The notes: a model not told the origin generated them from the letters alone. 36,707 nucleotides of DNA from Actinomycetota bacterium (GCA_016201065.1 JACQDL010000001.1:1-36707); one strand, 5' to 3'; shown: positions 1 through 6,944, numbered from the stretch's first letter. Program-made: numbers and translations.

Positions 1-76
1 CCAACACAAAAGAATCAGACCGCTTCTTCCACCGCAGCAGCGAATCCCACTCGGCAGGCTCAACCTCGATGACCAT
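1..76 (-). CDS. N-terminal fragment of an unidentified protein, cut by the left edge
   Basis: An ATG on the minus strand at 76 opens a frame that runs off the window after 25 codons (MVIEVEPAEWDSLLRWKKRS and on). I do not recognise the family. There is no Shine-Dalgarno sequence. A TAGCAT hexamer at 88-83 ends only 6 nt before the ATG, which is the arrangement of a leaderless actinobacterial mRNA. The fragment is Glu/Trp/Lys-rich and unlike a random GC-rich frame. With so few codons visible, it could still be a chance frame. Confidence 0.35.
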   Translation of the reverse strand, partial: MVIEVEPAEWDSLLRWKKRSDSFVL

Positions 77-82
77 ATGACA

Positions 83-113
83 ATGCTACGCCAACCCGAG
101 AATATTCGAGAAT
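83..113 (-). promoter_or_regulatory. Candidate leaderless promoter with paired direct repeats
   Basis: TAGCAT (minus strand, 88-83) would be a -10 box for the gene starting at 76. Just upstream, CGAGAAT occurs twice on the plus strand, at 97-103 and 107-113. The start-to-start spacing of 10 bp is one helical turn and falls where a -35 box or a bound regulator would sit. No good -35 hexamer is visible. Confidence 0.3.
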
Positions 114-154
114 CCGGTTTTGTTTAATGTTCGCCATACCTGCACGATGAGCAT

Positions 155-395
155 GACGACCACCTACACTGTGGAGCGCACGAGTGACGTATCCCGTTGA
201 TCTGGACCGCTGCCAACCACCCCTGGCCACGTCGTGGGCCGCTGCGGGGCTTGCCGAGAGGGTCCACCGACCAGCCGGCCAGCGGCGACACGCCAGCCGG
301 GGATGCTGGGTGATGCCGGCACCCGGACGATCCCGTCTCTGGTCACCACCGGTGCGGCCACCAGAGGCCGTGTGGGAGGCACCCACGATGCGGGT
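155..395 (+). repeat. Segmental duplication, copy 1 (deleted)
   Basis: This segment is colinear with 2805-3281. Copy 2 spans 477 bp and copy 1 spans 241 bp. The 236-bp difference equals the distance between the two GCTGCGG heptamers at 2891 and 3127 in copy 2. Copy 1 is therefore the product of a single slippage or recombination deletion with no other net indel. Point differences are scattered throughout, so the duplication is not very recent. Confidence 0.85.
184..313 (+). pseudogene. Remnant of the small Cys-motif (CxGCD/WPCRT) protein gene, copy 1
   Basis: The first 21 or so codons from GTG 184 match the start of the intact gene at 2837 (shared SWAAA around residues 17-21). A 236-bp deletion then removes the helical middle and the whole CCGCD...WPCRT cysteine region. 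Since 236 is not a multiple of three, the remaining 3' end is out of frame. The original stop is still recognisable as the TGA at 311-313, overlapping the next start as in copy 2. The gene is not expected to be functional. Confidence 0.7.
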
Positions 396-510
396 GGCCC
401 TGGCCCGTCAGGACATCAGCACCGTCTACCGGCTGCCCTTGATACAGATCTTCCAGCGCGGCGTGAGCGACATCCTTCCGGCAACCCACGTCAGGCCCAT
501 GGGCAGCGGC
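313..510 (+). pseudogene. Degenerate XRE-type HTH gene, copy 1 (N-terminal part)
   Basis: From ATG 313 the frame encodes a stretch parallel to copy 2 (PPEAVWEAPTMRV), followed by ALARQDISTVYRL. From memory, the latter resembles the opening of actinobacterial HTH regulators that continue with a Gln/Ser-rich recognition helix. That helix is absent. After STVYRL the sequence becomes unrelated, apart from a possible trace (GVSDIL), and the frame has no proper stop before the HAD gene. I read it as a decayed regulator. The right-hand end is approximate. Confidence 0.5.
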
Positions 511-556
511 CGCGCTAGGCTCAGCAGCGGCCACCTCACCAGACAGGAGCCCGCCT

Positions 557-1261
557 GTGTACGTCCAGCCGACGCGGCGCCTGGTGCTCTGGGACATCGA
601 CAAGACGTTGGTGGACATCGGTGGCATGAGCCGCGAGATTTATGCTGCCGCCTTCAAGATCGTGACCGGCCTTGAACTCGAACACATGCCGAATATGGCC
701 GGAAAGGCGGACCACGACCTCATCATCGCTTCACTACGCTTGCACGGGATCCCTGAGCCGGCGAGTCATCTGGTCGAATTCTATGGTGCATTGGCCGCCG
801 CGACCGAAGTTCGGAAGGCTGAGATCAAGCAGCACGGACGCTGCCTGCCGGGCGCTCGCGAGGCCATAGAACGGCTCGCCAAGACACCTGGCGTTATGCA
901 GTCAGTCGTGACTGGCAACATCCGACCAATTGCCGAGGCGAAGCTCGCAGCCTTCGACCTGACCGGCCCGATCGACTTCGACATTGGCGGCTACGGCTCG
1001 GATGATGGTGAACGCGCCATGTTGGTACGGCTGGCGCTGCAACGGACGCAGCAGAAGTATGGGGTGTCCTACCTGCCCGAGCAGGTATTCGTCATCGGGG
1101 ATACGCCGTATGACGTCGCCAGCGCCAAGGCAAACAATGTCAGGGCAATCGGTGTGGCGTCGGGCAGCAGCACAGCTGGCGAGTTGCACGCCGCAGGCGC
1201 AGACGCGGCGCTGAACTCTCTGAGAGATACACGGGCGCTCGTACAAGTCTTGCTCGGCTAG
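557..1261 (+). CDS. HAD-superfamily phosphatase (phosphoglycolate-phosphatase-like)
   Basis: This is a 234-aa hydrolase with the complete HAD motif set. The nucleophile motif DIDKT (D13, D15) follows a hydrophobic strand. Motif II is VVTGN (T119), K129 is a plausible motif III lysine, and motif IV is GDTPYD (D182, D186). A helical cap lies at about residues 20-90. Such enzymes hydrolyse small phosphate esters; the substrate cannot be read from sequence. The GTG start at 557 is supported by CAGGAG at 543-548. Its TAG overlaps the stop of the convergent XRE/TPR gene by 4 bp. It sits inside the accessory cassette between two damaged HTH genes, so a link to that regulatory module is possible but inferred. 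Confidence 0.88.
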   Translation: MYVQPTRRLVLWDIDKTLVDIGGMSREIYAAAFKIVTGLELEHMPNMAGKADHDLIIASLRLHGIPEPASHLVEFYGALAAATEVRKAEIKQHGRCLPGAREAIERLAKTPGVMQSVVTGNIRPIAEAKLAAFDLTGPIDFDIGGYGSDDGERAMLVRLALQRTQQKYGVSYLPEQVFVIGDTPYDVASAKANNVRAIGVASGSSTAGELHAAGADAALNSLRDTRALVQVLLG

Positions 1262-2547
1262 CGCGACCGCGCAAAGACGGCGAACCGCTCCCGGAAGTCT
1301 CGTGCGGCGTTTGTGTTGACCGACGCAAGTGCGGCGTCGAACTCGCCGATCCGTTCAACAACTCGGGAGGGGCCGATCGTCAACGCCAGATCAAGGGCTT
1401 CCATACCGGTCTGACAGGCGTGCTCGACCTCTCCGGCCAGCAGTCGGCATTTTGCCAGTCTTGACAGGTAGTGAACATGGTCGCGGACACGCTCCGGCCG
1501 CCGCGCCTTGAGCAGTGCAATGGCCCGAGCAAGTGCCGCACCGGCTTGCGTGTGCAGTCCCAGATCGAGATAGCAGGCGCCAGCTTGGGCGTTGACCTCG
1601 ATCTCGTCAACGTAGGAAATCCACAGCGGCTCGTCGGCCGCACCGGCCCTGCCGTACGCCTCTTGGGCCTCACCCAGCGCGGCCAGGCTCTCTGGGCGGT
1701 TGCCCAACTTGGCGTGTGCCCGAGCCAGACGAGTTTCCAGCATGGTTCGGACGAGTGGCGTCGGGGCCTTCGCAGCGGCTTGCACGGCGGTCGCCGCCAA
1801 TGCTTGTGCTCGCTTCGGGTGGTCGCGGTACGTCGCTTGCAAACTCAGGTAAGCCAGCGCGCTGGCGGCCAACGACCCGTCGTCTGTCTCGTGAGCGACA
1901 TAGACAGCCGTGGTGAAGTTACGGCGGGCAGCGCCATGCCGGTTGCCGTCGAGCGCAAGCCAGCCGGTCATTTGGCTGAGCTGACCTAGGCTGTGCAGGG
2001 TGGCCGGCCGGGGACTAGCGTCAACGGCTCGCGCCAGACGCCCGACGTGCCGTGTCATGGGTTCGTACAGGTCGTCGCCGCCAACCTCTGCATCGAGCTG
2101 CAAGAAGAGTTGCAGGAGCCGGTCAGCACCTGCTGTGACAGTAGTATTCACGACTTCTTCATGCAGCGCGGCTGTTGCCTGGCGACCCTGATCCACCGTG
2201 GCAAGGCTGTGACCCAGCAGGCCAGAGAGCACACCGCTGTCGTCATGGGGGGCTTCCCGTCGGGCAACGCTGGCCTGGGCGATCTCCCGCCGCTGCCGCT
2301 GCACGAGTGACGCCAGCTCGTCGTACTTCGCGGTCAGTGCGCCGCCAGCGTCCAGGACGGCGTCCGCTCTCTCCCAAAAGCGGCGCGGCACGTTCTGCCG
2401 CCCGACCTCGACGTTGGCGATGGTGCTGCGGCCGTAGTGGGTGTAGGGGGCGAGCTGGTGCTGGTTGAGGCCCGCCGCCTGACGGTACTTGGCAAGCTGG
2501 CGACCGAGGACTCGCCGAGCTGCAACGACCTCGTGCGGATCGATCAC
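1258..2547 (-). CDS. XRE-family regulator with C-terminal TPR-like helical repeats
   Basis: The N-terminal HTH lies at residues 15-65. LGRQLAKYRQAAGLNQHQLA precedes a recognition helix reading RSTIANVEVGRQ, followed by the FWERADAVL segment typical of abundant Streptomyces/Micromonospora XRE regulators. The remaining ~350 residues are Ala/Leu-rich helix pairs resembling TPRs, which in relatives sense a peptide or a partner protein. The open frame extends to 2646. I start at GTG 2547 because GGGGAGGTG lies about 5 nt upstream and the HTH alignment begins there, giving 429 aa. It converges on the HAD gene with a 4-bp stop overlap and is divergent from the small gene at 2837. It may regulate that cassette (inference). 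Confidence 0.85.
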   Translation of the reverse strand: MIDPHEVVAARRVLGRQLAKYRQAAGLNQHQLAPYTHYGRSTIANVEVGRQNVPRRFWERADAVLDAGGALTAKYDELASLVQRQRREIAQASVARREAPHDDSGVLSGLLGHSLATVDQGRQATAALHEEVVNTTVTAGADRLLQLFLQLDAEVGGDDLYEPMTRHVGRLARAVDASPRPATLHSLGQLSQMTGWLALDGNRHGAARRNFTTAVYVAHETDDGSLAASALAYLSLQATYRDHPKRAQALAATAVQAAAKAPTPLVRTMLETRLARAHAKLGNRPESLAALGEAQEAYGRAGAADEPLWISYVDEIEVNAQAGACYLDLGLHTQAGAALARAIALLKARRPERVRDHVHYLSRLAKCRLLAGEVEHACQTGMEALDLALTIGPSRVVERIGEFDAALASVNTNAARDFRERFAVFARSR

Positions 2548-2767
2548 GGCGCACCTCCCCGTCTCGTCGCGCTGTGTCAATGGAATGTCGCGGACCGGCG
2601 AACGATCTGTCCGACCTTGGTGCCGGCTGGCTTGGCTTGCAGTCAAGCAACGAAGCAGAACACTACGGAGCCTGGCAGATGACCATCAATCCCAGCTACC
2701 CCAGCCGGTCACGACCTCCGGTGCGCCAGGGAGCGCCCCTTGGCGGTCTGTCCAGCAATTCTGTCGT

Positions 2768-2803
2768 CGTTCGCGAATCACCACGGTACCGGCACGGCGA
2801 ACG
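2768..2803. promoter_or_regulatory. Inverted repeat upstream of the Cys-motif gene
   Basis: CGTTCGC (2768-2774) and GCGAACG (2797-2803) are perfect 7-bp inverted arms around a 22-bp centre that itself contains the palindrome GGTACC. The repeat lies between the divergent XRE/TPR gene and the gene at 2837, a typical operator position. At the corresponding place upstream of copy 1 only the left arm survives. Confidence 0.35.
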
Positions 2804-2804
2804 A

Positions 2805-3281
2805 GACGACCACCTACACCGTGGAGCGAACGAGTGATGTCCCCCGCTGACCTCAACGCCGGCCGCCAACCGATCTTCATGTCGTGGGCCGCTGCGGCGG
2901 TTGCCTTGCATGAGCGGGTGCTGACCGTTGCCCTCGACCGGGCAACGGCCGATCTGGTCGAGCTGCACGCCCCCGTGGACCAGAGCGGGGAACAGCCGGT
3001 GTGCTGCGGCTGTGACCAGGCAAGCCGCACCGACCCGCCCGCGATGTGGCCGTGCCGTACCTACACCCTGCTCGCGGCGAGCGTGCTGAACCTGGGTCCA
3101 GGTGGGGTGGAGGAGGAGCTGAGCAGGCTGCGGGGCTTGCCGAGAGGGTCCACCGACCAGCCGGCCAGCGGCGACACGCCAGCCGGGGATGCTGAGTGAT
3201 GCCGGCACCCGGACGAACCCGTCTCAGGTCGCCACCGATGCGGCCACCAGAGGCTGTGTGGGAGGCACCCACGATGCGGGT
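2805..3281 (+). repeat. Segmental duplication, copy 2 (longer copy)
   Basis: This is the partner of 155-395. Homology starts at GACGACCACC upstream of the small gene and ends just after the internal ATGCGGGT of the HTH gene, where the two copies diverge completely. It still contains the 236 bp missing from copy 1, flanked by GCTGCGG at 2891-2897 and 3127-3133. Confidence 0.85.
2837..3199 (+). CDS. Small Cys-motif protein (CxGCD...WPCRT type), copy 2
   Basis: This is a 120-aa protein. Residues 15-45 are predicted helical (SWAAAAVALHERVLTVALDR). C56, C57, C59 and C73 then lie in CCGCDQ and MWPCRT, a pattern I associate with small actinobacterial proteins often encoded beside HTH genes; it may bind a metal. 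The C-terminal ~30 residues are Gly/Pro/Asp-rich and probably disordered. ATG 2837 is used; a GTG at 2834 is in frame. The TGA overlaps the start of the following HTH remnant, as in copy 1, so the two were translationally coupled. The molecular function is unknown. It is the only intact gene of the duplicated pair. Confidence 0.65.
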   Translation: MSPADLNAGRQPIFMSWAAAAVALHERVLTVALDRATADLVELHAPVDQSGEQPVCCGCDQASRTDPPAMWPCRTYTLLAASVLNLGPGGVEEELSRLRGLPRGSTDQPASGDTPAGDAE

Positions 3282-3489
3282 AGAGGTGAGCGGGATCGTC
3301 CACGGCCGCCAGGTGCGCACCTACGACCTGCTGGTCCGCATCGCCCTCGGGTTGGGCATTCCACCCGGGTACATGGGGTTGGCGTGGTGCACACACACCG
3401 ACTGCCAGCTGCCACCACTCCGTGACGGTGAGCGGAGGACTCCCCGGCCGGCCGCGCCCCCCGCGGGTAGACCCGTCCGGACCGGGTGA
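3199..3489 (+). pseudogene. Internally deleted XRE-type HTH gene, copy 2 (C-terminal part)
   Basis: The frame from ATG 3199 (or GTG 3196) encodes a leader shared with copy 1 up to MRV (residues ~26-28). It then jumps directly to EVSGIVHGRQVRTYDLLVRI and GLGIPPGYMGLAW, the recognition-helix end and C-terminal helices of the regulator. The helices ALARQDISTVYRL, still present in copy 1, are missing. The frame stays open, so a 96-aa product could be made, but it lacks the first half of the HTH and is unlikely to bind DNA normally. Copies 1 and 2 keep complementary halves. It might instead have been co-opted as a truncated partner protein. Confidence 0.5.
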
Positions 3490-3534
3490 ATGGGGCGTGG
3501 CGGTGGTTCCCCAGCCACCGGCCGGCCCGAACCC

Positions 3535-3563
3535 TTGCACGACGAGATCCCGCTCGCTACGGT
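3535..3563 (+). promoter_or_regulatory. Candidate housekeeping promoter for the ABC exporter
   Basis: TTGCAC (3535-3540) and TACGGT (3558-3563) are separated by exactly 17 bp, a good match to an actinobacterial principal-sigma promoter. Transcription would start near 3570, about 65 nt before the ATPase ATG. Confidence 0.4.
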
Positions 3564-3635
3564 CCAAATTCCGTCACGATGGCTTACGCCACCCGACGCC
3601 TGGCGTCGTCGATCACCTCGGCCTTGGGAGCAGGG

Positions 3636-4409
3636 ATGCCGGAACCCGCAGTGGAGGTGCGCGGTCTGACGGTGGTCCGTGGTGGTCGTCCCGTGCTGGC
3701 CGGGCTCGACTGCACGGTCACCGCCGGCACGGTCACCGGGCTGCTCGGCCCCAGTGGCAGTGGAAAGACCACGCTCATGCGCTGCGTGGTCGGCGTACAA
3801 CGGATCTCGGCCGGTGCGGTGATCGTGCTCGGGCAGCCGGCGGGGACCGCCAGCCTGCGCGCACGCGTCGGGTACGTGACCCAGGCGCCGAGCGTGTACG
3901 CCGACCTGTCGGTGCGGGACAACCTGCGCTACCTCAGCGCCCTGGTCGGGGCGGCGCGGAACCGGATCGACCAGGTGCTGGAGCAGGTGGGGCTGACCGC
4001 TCACGCCGGCACGCTGGTGCGCAACCTCTCCGGTGGAGAGTGTTCCCGCGCGTCGCTGGCCGGCGCCCTGGTCGGCGATCCGACGTTGCTCGTGCTCGAC
4101 GAGCCCACGGTCGGCCTCGACCCGGTGCTGCGGCGCGACCTGTGGGCCCTCTTCACCGACCTGGCCGAGCAGGGCACCACGCTGCTGGTCTCCAGCCACG
4201 TCATGGACGAGGCCCGGCGCTGCCATCGGCTGCTGCTGCTGCGCGAGGGGCGGCTCATCGCCGATGACACCCCGGATGCGATCCGGGTCCGCGCCGGCAC
4301 CGACGACCTTGACGAGGCGTTCCTCCGCCTCATCGAGGCAACCCCGACCGAGCCCGCGGTGGCCGCACCCGCCAGCCCGGGACCCGACCCGGAGGTGACC
4401 CGCCGATGA
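3636..4409 (+). CDS. ABC transporter ATP-binding protein (drug/ABC-2 exporter type)
   Basis: This 257-aa ATPase energises the permease encoded next to it. Walker A is GPSGSGKT (38-45), the Q-loop is YVTQ (80-83), the signature is LSGGE (131-135, here followed by CSR rather than the usual QR), Walker B is LLVLDEP (151-157), and the switch His is H188 in SSHVMDEA. The C-terminal Pro/Ala-rich tail matches DrrA/NodI-like exporters. ATG 3636 is chosen because GGAG lies 5 nt upstream; an ATG at 3579 in the same frame has no ribosome site and adds a non-conserved extension. The stop overlaps the permease ATG (ATGA). Confidence 0.9.
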   Translation: MPEPAVEVRGLTVVRGGRPVLAGLDCTVTAGTVTGLLGPSGSGKTTLMRCVVGVQRISAGAVIVLGQPAGTASLRARVGYVTQAPSVYADLSVRDNLRYLSALVGAARNRIDQVLEQVGLTAHAGTLVRNLSGGECSRASLAGALVGDPTLLVLDEPTVGLDPVLRRDLWALFTDLAEQGTTLLVSSHVMDEARRCHRLLLLREGRLIADDTPDAIRVRAGTDDLDEAFLRLIEATPTEPAVAAPASPGPDPEVTRR

Positions 4410-5143
4410 ACCCCCGCCGTACCCTCGCCACCGCCGGCCGGGTGCTCGGCCAGCTCCGGCACGACCACCGCACGGTGGCCCTGCTGCTGGTCGTGCCGTG
4501 CGTGTTGCAGGCCCTGTTCAAGTACGTCTTCGAACGCTCCCCCGGTGTCTTCGACCGGGTCGGGCTGCCGATGCTCGGCGTGTTCCCGGTGATCGCCATG
4601 TTCCTGGTCACCGTCGTGGCGATGGTCCGGGAGCGCACCAGCGGCACCCTGGAGCGGCTGCTCACCACCCCGCTGGCCAAGCTCGACCTGCTGCTCGGCT
4701 ACGCACTGGCCTTCGGCCTGCTCGCGCTGGTCCAGTCGGCGCTGGTCTCCGCGGTGGCACTCGGTCTGCTCGGACTTACCGTGCAGGCCGGTGTCGGCAT
4801 CGTGCTTCTGGTCGCTGTGATCAACGCGCTGCTGGGTATGGCTCTGGGGCTGCTGCTGTCGGCGTTCGCGCAGACCGAGTTCCAGGCGGTGCAGTTCATG
4901 CCGGCGGCGCTGCTGCCGCAGTTGCTGCTGTGCGGCCTGCTCACCCCGCGCGACCGGATGGCGTCGTGGCTGCACGCGATCTCCAACTGGATGCCGCTGA
5001 GCTACGCGGTGGACGCGCTGGTCCGGGCCGGCCACACCAGTGCGATCACCGCCAGCCTCGTCTTCGACGTCGTCGTGGTCCTGGCCTCCGTGCTCGCGGC
5101 GCTGGCGCTCGGCGCCGCGACGCTGCGCCGCCGGACCGCGTGA
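4406..5143 (+). CDS. ABC-2 type membrane permease
   Basis: This is a 245-aa integral membrane protein with about six hydrophobic segments (roughly residues 23-40, 53-75, 98-120, 128-152, 168-185 and 213-240). The MVRERTSGTLERLLTTPL loop after TM2 is a hallmark of ABC-2 exporters (DrrB/YadH/NodJ type). With the ATPase translated just before it, it should form a homodimeric exporter of a hydrophobic compound; the substrate is unknown. Its stop overlaps the GTG of a TetR-like remnant (GTGA), indicating that a local repressor was once encoded in the same operon. Confidence 0.9.
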   Translation: MNPRRTLATAGRVLGQLRHDHRTVALLLVVPCVLQALFKYVFERSPGVFDRVGLPMLGVFPVIAMFLVTVVAMVRERTSGTLERLLTTPLAKLDLLLGYALAFGLLALVQSALVSAVALGLLGLTVQAGVGIVLLVAVINALLGMALGLLLSAFAQTEFQAVQFMPAALLPQLLLCGLLTPRDRMASWLHAISNWMPLSYAVDALVRAGHTSAITASLVFDVVVVLASVLAALALGAATLRRRTA

Positions 5144-5302
5144 ACCCGGCCCACCAGGTACCCGACAACGTTCCAGCACGCCGCAGGGGCCGGCCGCCCG
5201 GTCCGGGCAACACCCGCGACGATCTCCTCCGCTCCCGCGGAGCGGCTCGTCCGGATCTACGGCCGCACCGTGCAGCGCTACCTCACCGGCGTGCCGGAGT
5301 GA
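5140..5302 (+). pseudogene. TetR-family regulator, gutted by an internal deletion
   Basis: A GTG at 5140 overlaps the permease stop (GTGA). It encodes a tail followed by RRRGRPPGPGNTRDDLL, the standard lead-in to the first helix of a TetR HTH. The frame then breaks at about 5230. In another frame the DNA up to TGA 5300-5302 encodes AERLVRIYGRTVQRYLTGVPE, the classic C-terminal end of such regulators (TVQRYLTG). A normal gene would be ~600 bp and only 163 bp remain, so ~400-450 bp including the DNA-binding and ligand domains have been lost. The exporter has probably lost its cognate repressor. Confidence 0.72.
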
Positions 5303-5329
5303 TCCCTGCCGAGGCCGGACTGCCGGGCG

Positions 5330-5977
5330 TCACCCCGGCCCGGGCGACGGCCGGTAGCCGGCCAGCCGACGTGCCGCGGCGGCCAGCTCCACCTCCGTGA
5401 GCAGCCTCGGTGGCCGGCCCGCTGAGATCACCCGCAGCGCCACGTCACACAGCCACTCCAGATGGGTGGCCCGGTCCAGCGCGGTCGCCAGGTCCACGGC
5501 CGTGACCAGGGCGCCGTGGTTGGCCAGCAGGCAGCCGGAGCGGCCCCGCATCGCCCGGGCCATCGCCTCGGCCAGCTCCACCGTGCCGTACGTCGCGTAG
5601 GCCGCCACCCGCGGCGGCCCACCGAACATCGCGGCGTAGTAGTGCACCAGCGGCACCTCGTCCACCAGGCAGGACAGCGCGGCTGCCGCCGGGGAGTGGG
5701 TGTGCACCACGGCACCGGCCCCGGTGATCTCGTACGCCGACAGGTGCATCGGCAGCTCGGTGGTCGGCGCCAGCGGCGCCTCCACCGGCGTGCCGTCGAG
5801 CTGATGCACGCCGACCTGCGCGCCGGTCAGCTCGGCGTACCCCACCGCGGACGGGGTCACCGCGACCAGGTCACCCACCCGCACGCTCACGTTGCCGGCG
5901 GTGCCGGCGACCAGCCGATCCGCGAGCATCCGCCGCCCGGCCTCGGCGACGGCGTGCCGCTCCGTGTCCAGGATCAT
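5330..5977 (-). CDS. Class II aldolase/adducin-family protein (fuculose-phosphate-aldolase-like)
   Basis: The product is 215 aa, the usual size for L-fuculose- or L-ribulose-phosphate aldolase/epimerase relatives. Substrate-loop motif GNVSVR (29-33), catalytic E74 in TTELPMH, and zinc ligands H92 and H94 (VVHTHS) plus H154 (ANHGALV) are all present, so it should be an active Zn-dependent enzyme that cleaves or isomerises a sugar phosphate. The exact substrate is not determinable. The ATG at 5977 is chosen over the longer frame to 6061, because the upstream residues are Arg/Gly-rich and non-conserved. It is a monocistronic minus-strand gene between plus-strand units. Confidence 0.87.
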   Translation of the reverse strand: MILDTERHAVAEAGRRMLADRLVAGTAGNVSVRVGDLVAVTPSAVGYAELTGAQVGVHQLDGTPVEAPLAPTTELPMHLSAYEITGAGAVVHTHSPAAAALSCLVDEVPLVHYYAAMFGGPPRVAAYATYGTVELAEAMARAMRGRSGCLLANHGALVTAVDLATALDRATHLEWLCDVALRVISAGRPPRLLTEVELAAAARRLAGYRPSPGPG

Positions 5978-6127
5978 CCTCGCATCATCCCCTGCCGGCA
6001 CCCGATCCCGCCGCCCCGGGGCGGCCCGGTCACCAGCCCGCCGGTGGTGTGATCCGATCATGCGACGTTGGCGCGGTCACGGGTCGGTGGAGCACCACCG
6101 GCCGGACGGCCACGACAGGGAGGCGCC

Positions 6128-6394
6128 ATGAACGACAACCCCGCCCACAGCCCGGCGGACACCAGCGGGTGGGACCCGTGGCTGGCCGACCGGCACGGGC
6201 GGGCGCGGGTGTCGCTGACCGCCGAGGCGGCCGCGCCGGACGACGACGTCGTCCGGGAGCTCGCCGACATCTACGAGCACGTCAGCGGTGCGGCACACCC
6301 GGATTGGGCCGAGTTCGGTGCGGCGATGGTCCGGGACCACCGCCTCGTCCTGCGGCTGTCGCCGCTGGCACTGCGTCCGCGCTCCGACGGGTAG
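6128..6394 (+). CDS. Small acidic protein of unknown function (88 aa)
   Basis: ATG 6128 follows GGGAGG (6118-6123) at ideal spacing. The protein is acidic in its first two thirds (DDDVVRELADIYEHVSG) with one clear amphipathic helix, and has no cysteines, signal peptide or membrane segment. I recognise no family. It lies 70 bp upstream of the lipoyl-carrier-like gene in the same orientation and could share its transcript. A TAGGCT at 6420-6425 could, however, give the next gene its own promoter. Confidence 0.55.
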   Translation: MNDNPAHSPADTSGWDPWLADRHGRARVSLTAEAAAPDDDVVRELADIYEHVSGAAHPDWAEFGAAMVRDHRLVLRLSPLALRPRSDG

Positions 6395-6464
6395 CCGAGC
6401 ACGGCGCGGCCCACGCGGCTAGGCTCACGGCCAGCAAGCCATTTCGGGCTGTTTGGTGGTCGAC

Positions 6465-6944
6465 ATGGCGGTCATTCGTAACTGCATCCTTCCGGACGAT
6501 CTGGCCTACGACATCCCGCAGGACCAGTGGGCCAGGTTCCTCCCCAATGGCCTGCTCGAGTTCGGCGTCACTGACGTCGGCCAGACCCTGGCGGGCAAGT
6601 TCCAGACGATCTCCTTCCGCCGCACGCCGCCCCAGCATGTCGGCTCGGGTAGGGCCATCGCGCTGCTGGAGAGCGCCAAGTGGCTCTCCCCATTCAGGGC
6701 GGCGGTGCCCGGCACGGTGGTCGCCGTCAACAAGGAGTTGCTGGGGCGGCCCGCCCTGGTGAACTTCGATCCGTACGGCGACGGTTGGGTGCTCCGGCTC
6801 CGGCCGGACGAGCCGCTGCCTTGGATCCGGGGGGACGCCGCGCGGGAGGAATACTCCCTCCGCCTCCAGCAGACCTTCCGGTCGGTCGCGGGGGTCAACG
6901 ACGACTTCTGGTGCGTCCACTGCTCCGACTGGGACGCGACATGA
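6465..6944 (+). CDS. Glycine-cleavage-H-like lipoyl carrier with C-terminal CxxC
   Basis: Residues 12-113 follow GcvH throughout. LAYDIPQDQWAR corresponds to the KYSKEHEW region and FGVTDVGQTLAGKF to the G-I-T-x-x-A-Q strand. LLESAKW contains K72 at the lipoylation site, and GTVVAVNKELLGRPALVNFDPYGDGWVLRL is the conserved second half. The ~45-residue C-terminal extension ends in FWCVHCSDWD, a CxxC (C150, C153) not found in ordinary GcvH. No gcvT or gcvP is nearby. The product (159 aa from ATG 6465; TTG 6453 and GTG 6456 are in-frame alternatives) overlaps a thioredoxin-like gene by ATGA. This suggests a lipoate-based redox or acyl carrier outside glycine cleavage (inference). Confidence 0.82.
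   Translation: MAVIRNCILPDDLAYDIPQDQWARFLPNGLLEFGVTDVGQTLAGKFQTISFRRTPPQHVGSGRAIALLESAKWLSPFRAAVPGTVVAVNKELLGRPALVNFDPYGDGWVLRLRPDEPLPWIRGDAAREEYSLRLQQTFRSVAGVNDDFWCVHCSDWDAT

Noticed and set aside
2558-2580. TTGACA on the minus strand (2580-2575) as the XRE/TPR gene promoter
   Set aside because: At 17-bp spacing the -10 position falls on the ribosome site GAGGTG. No usable -10 box exists.
2548-2646. 33-residue N-terminal extension of the XRE/TPR regulator
   Set aside because: A strong ribosome site (GGGGAGGTG) stands before GTG 2547 and the HTH homology begins there. The extension is polar and non-conserved.
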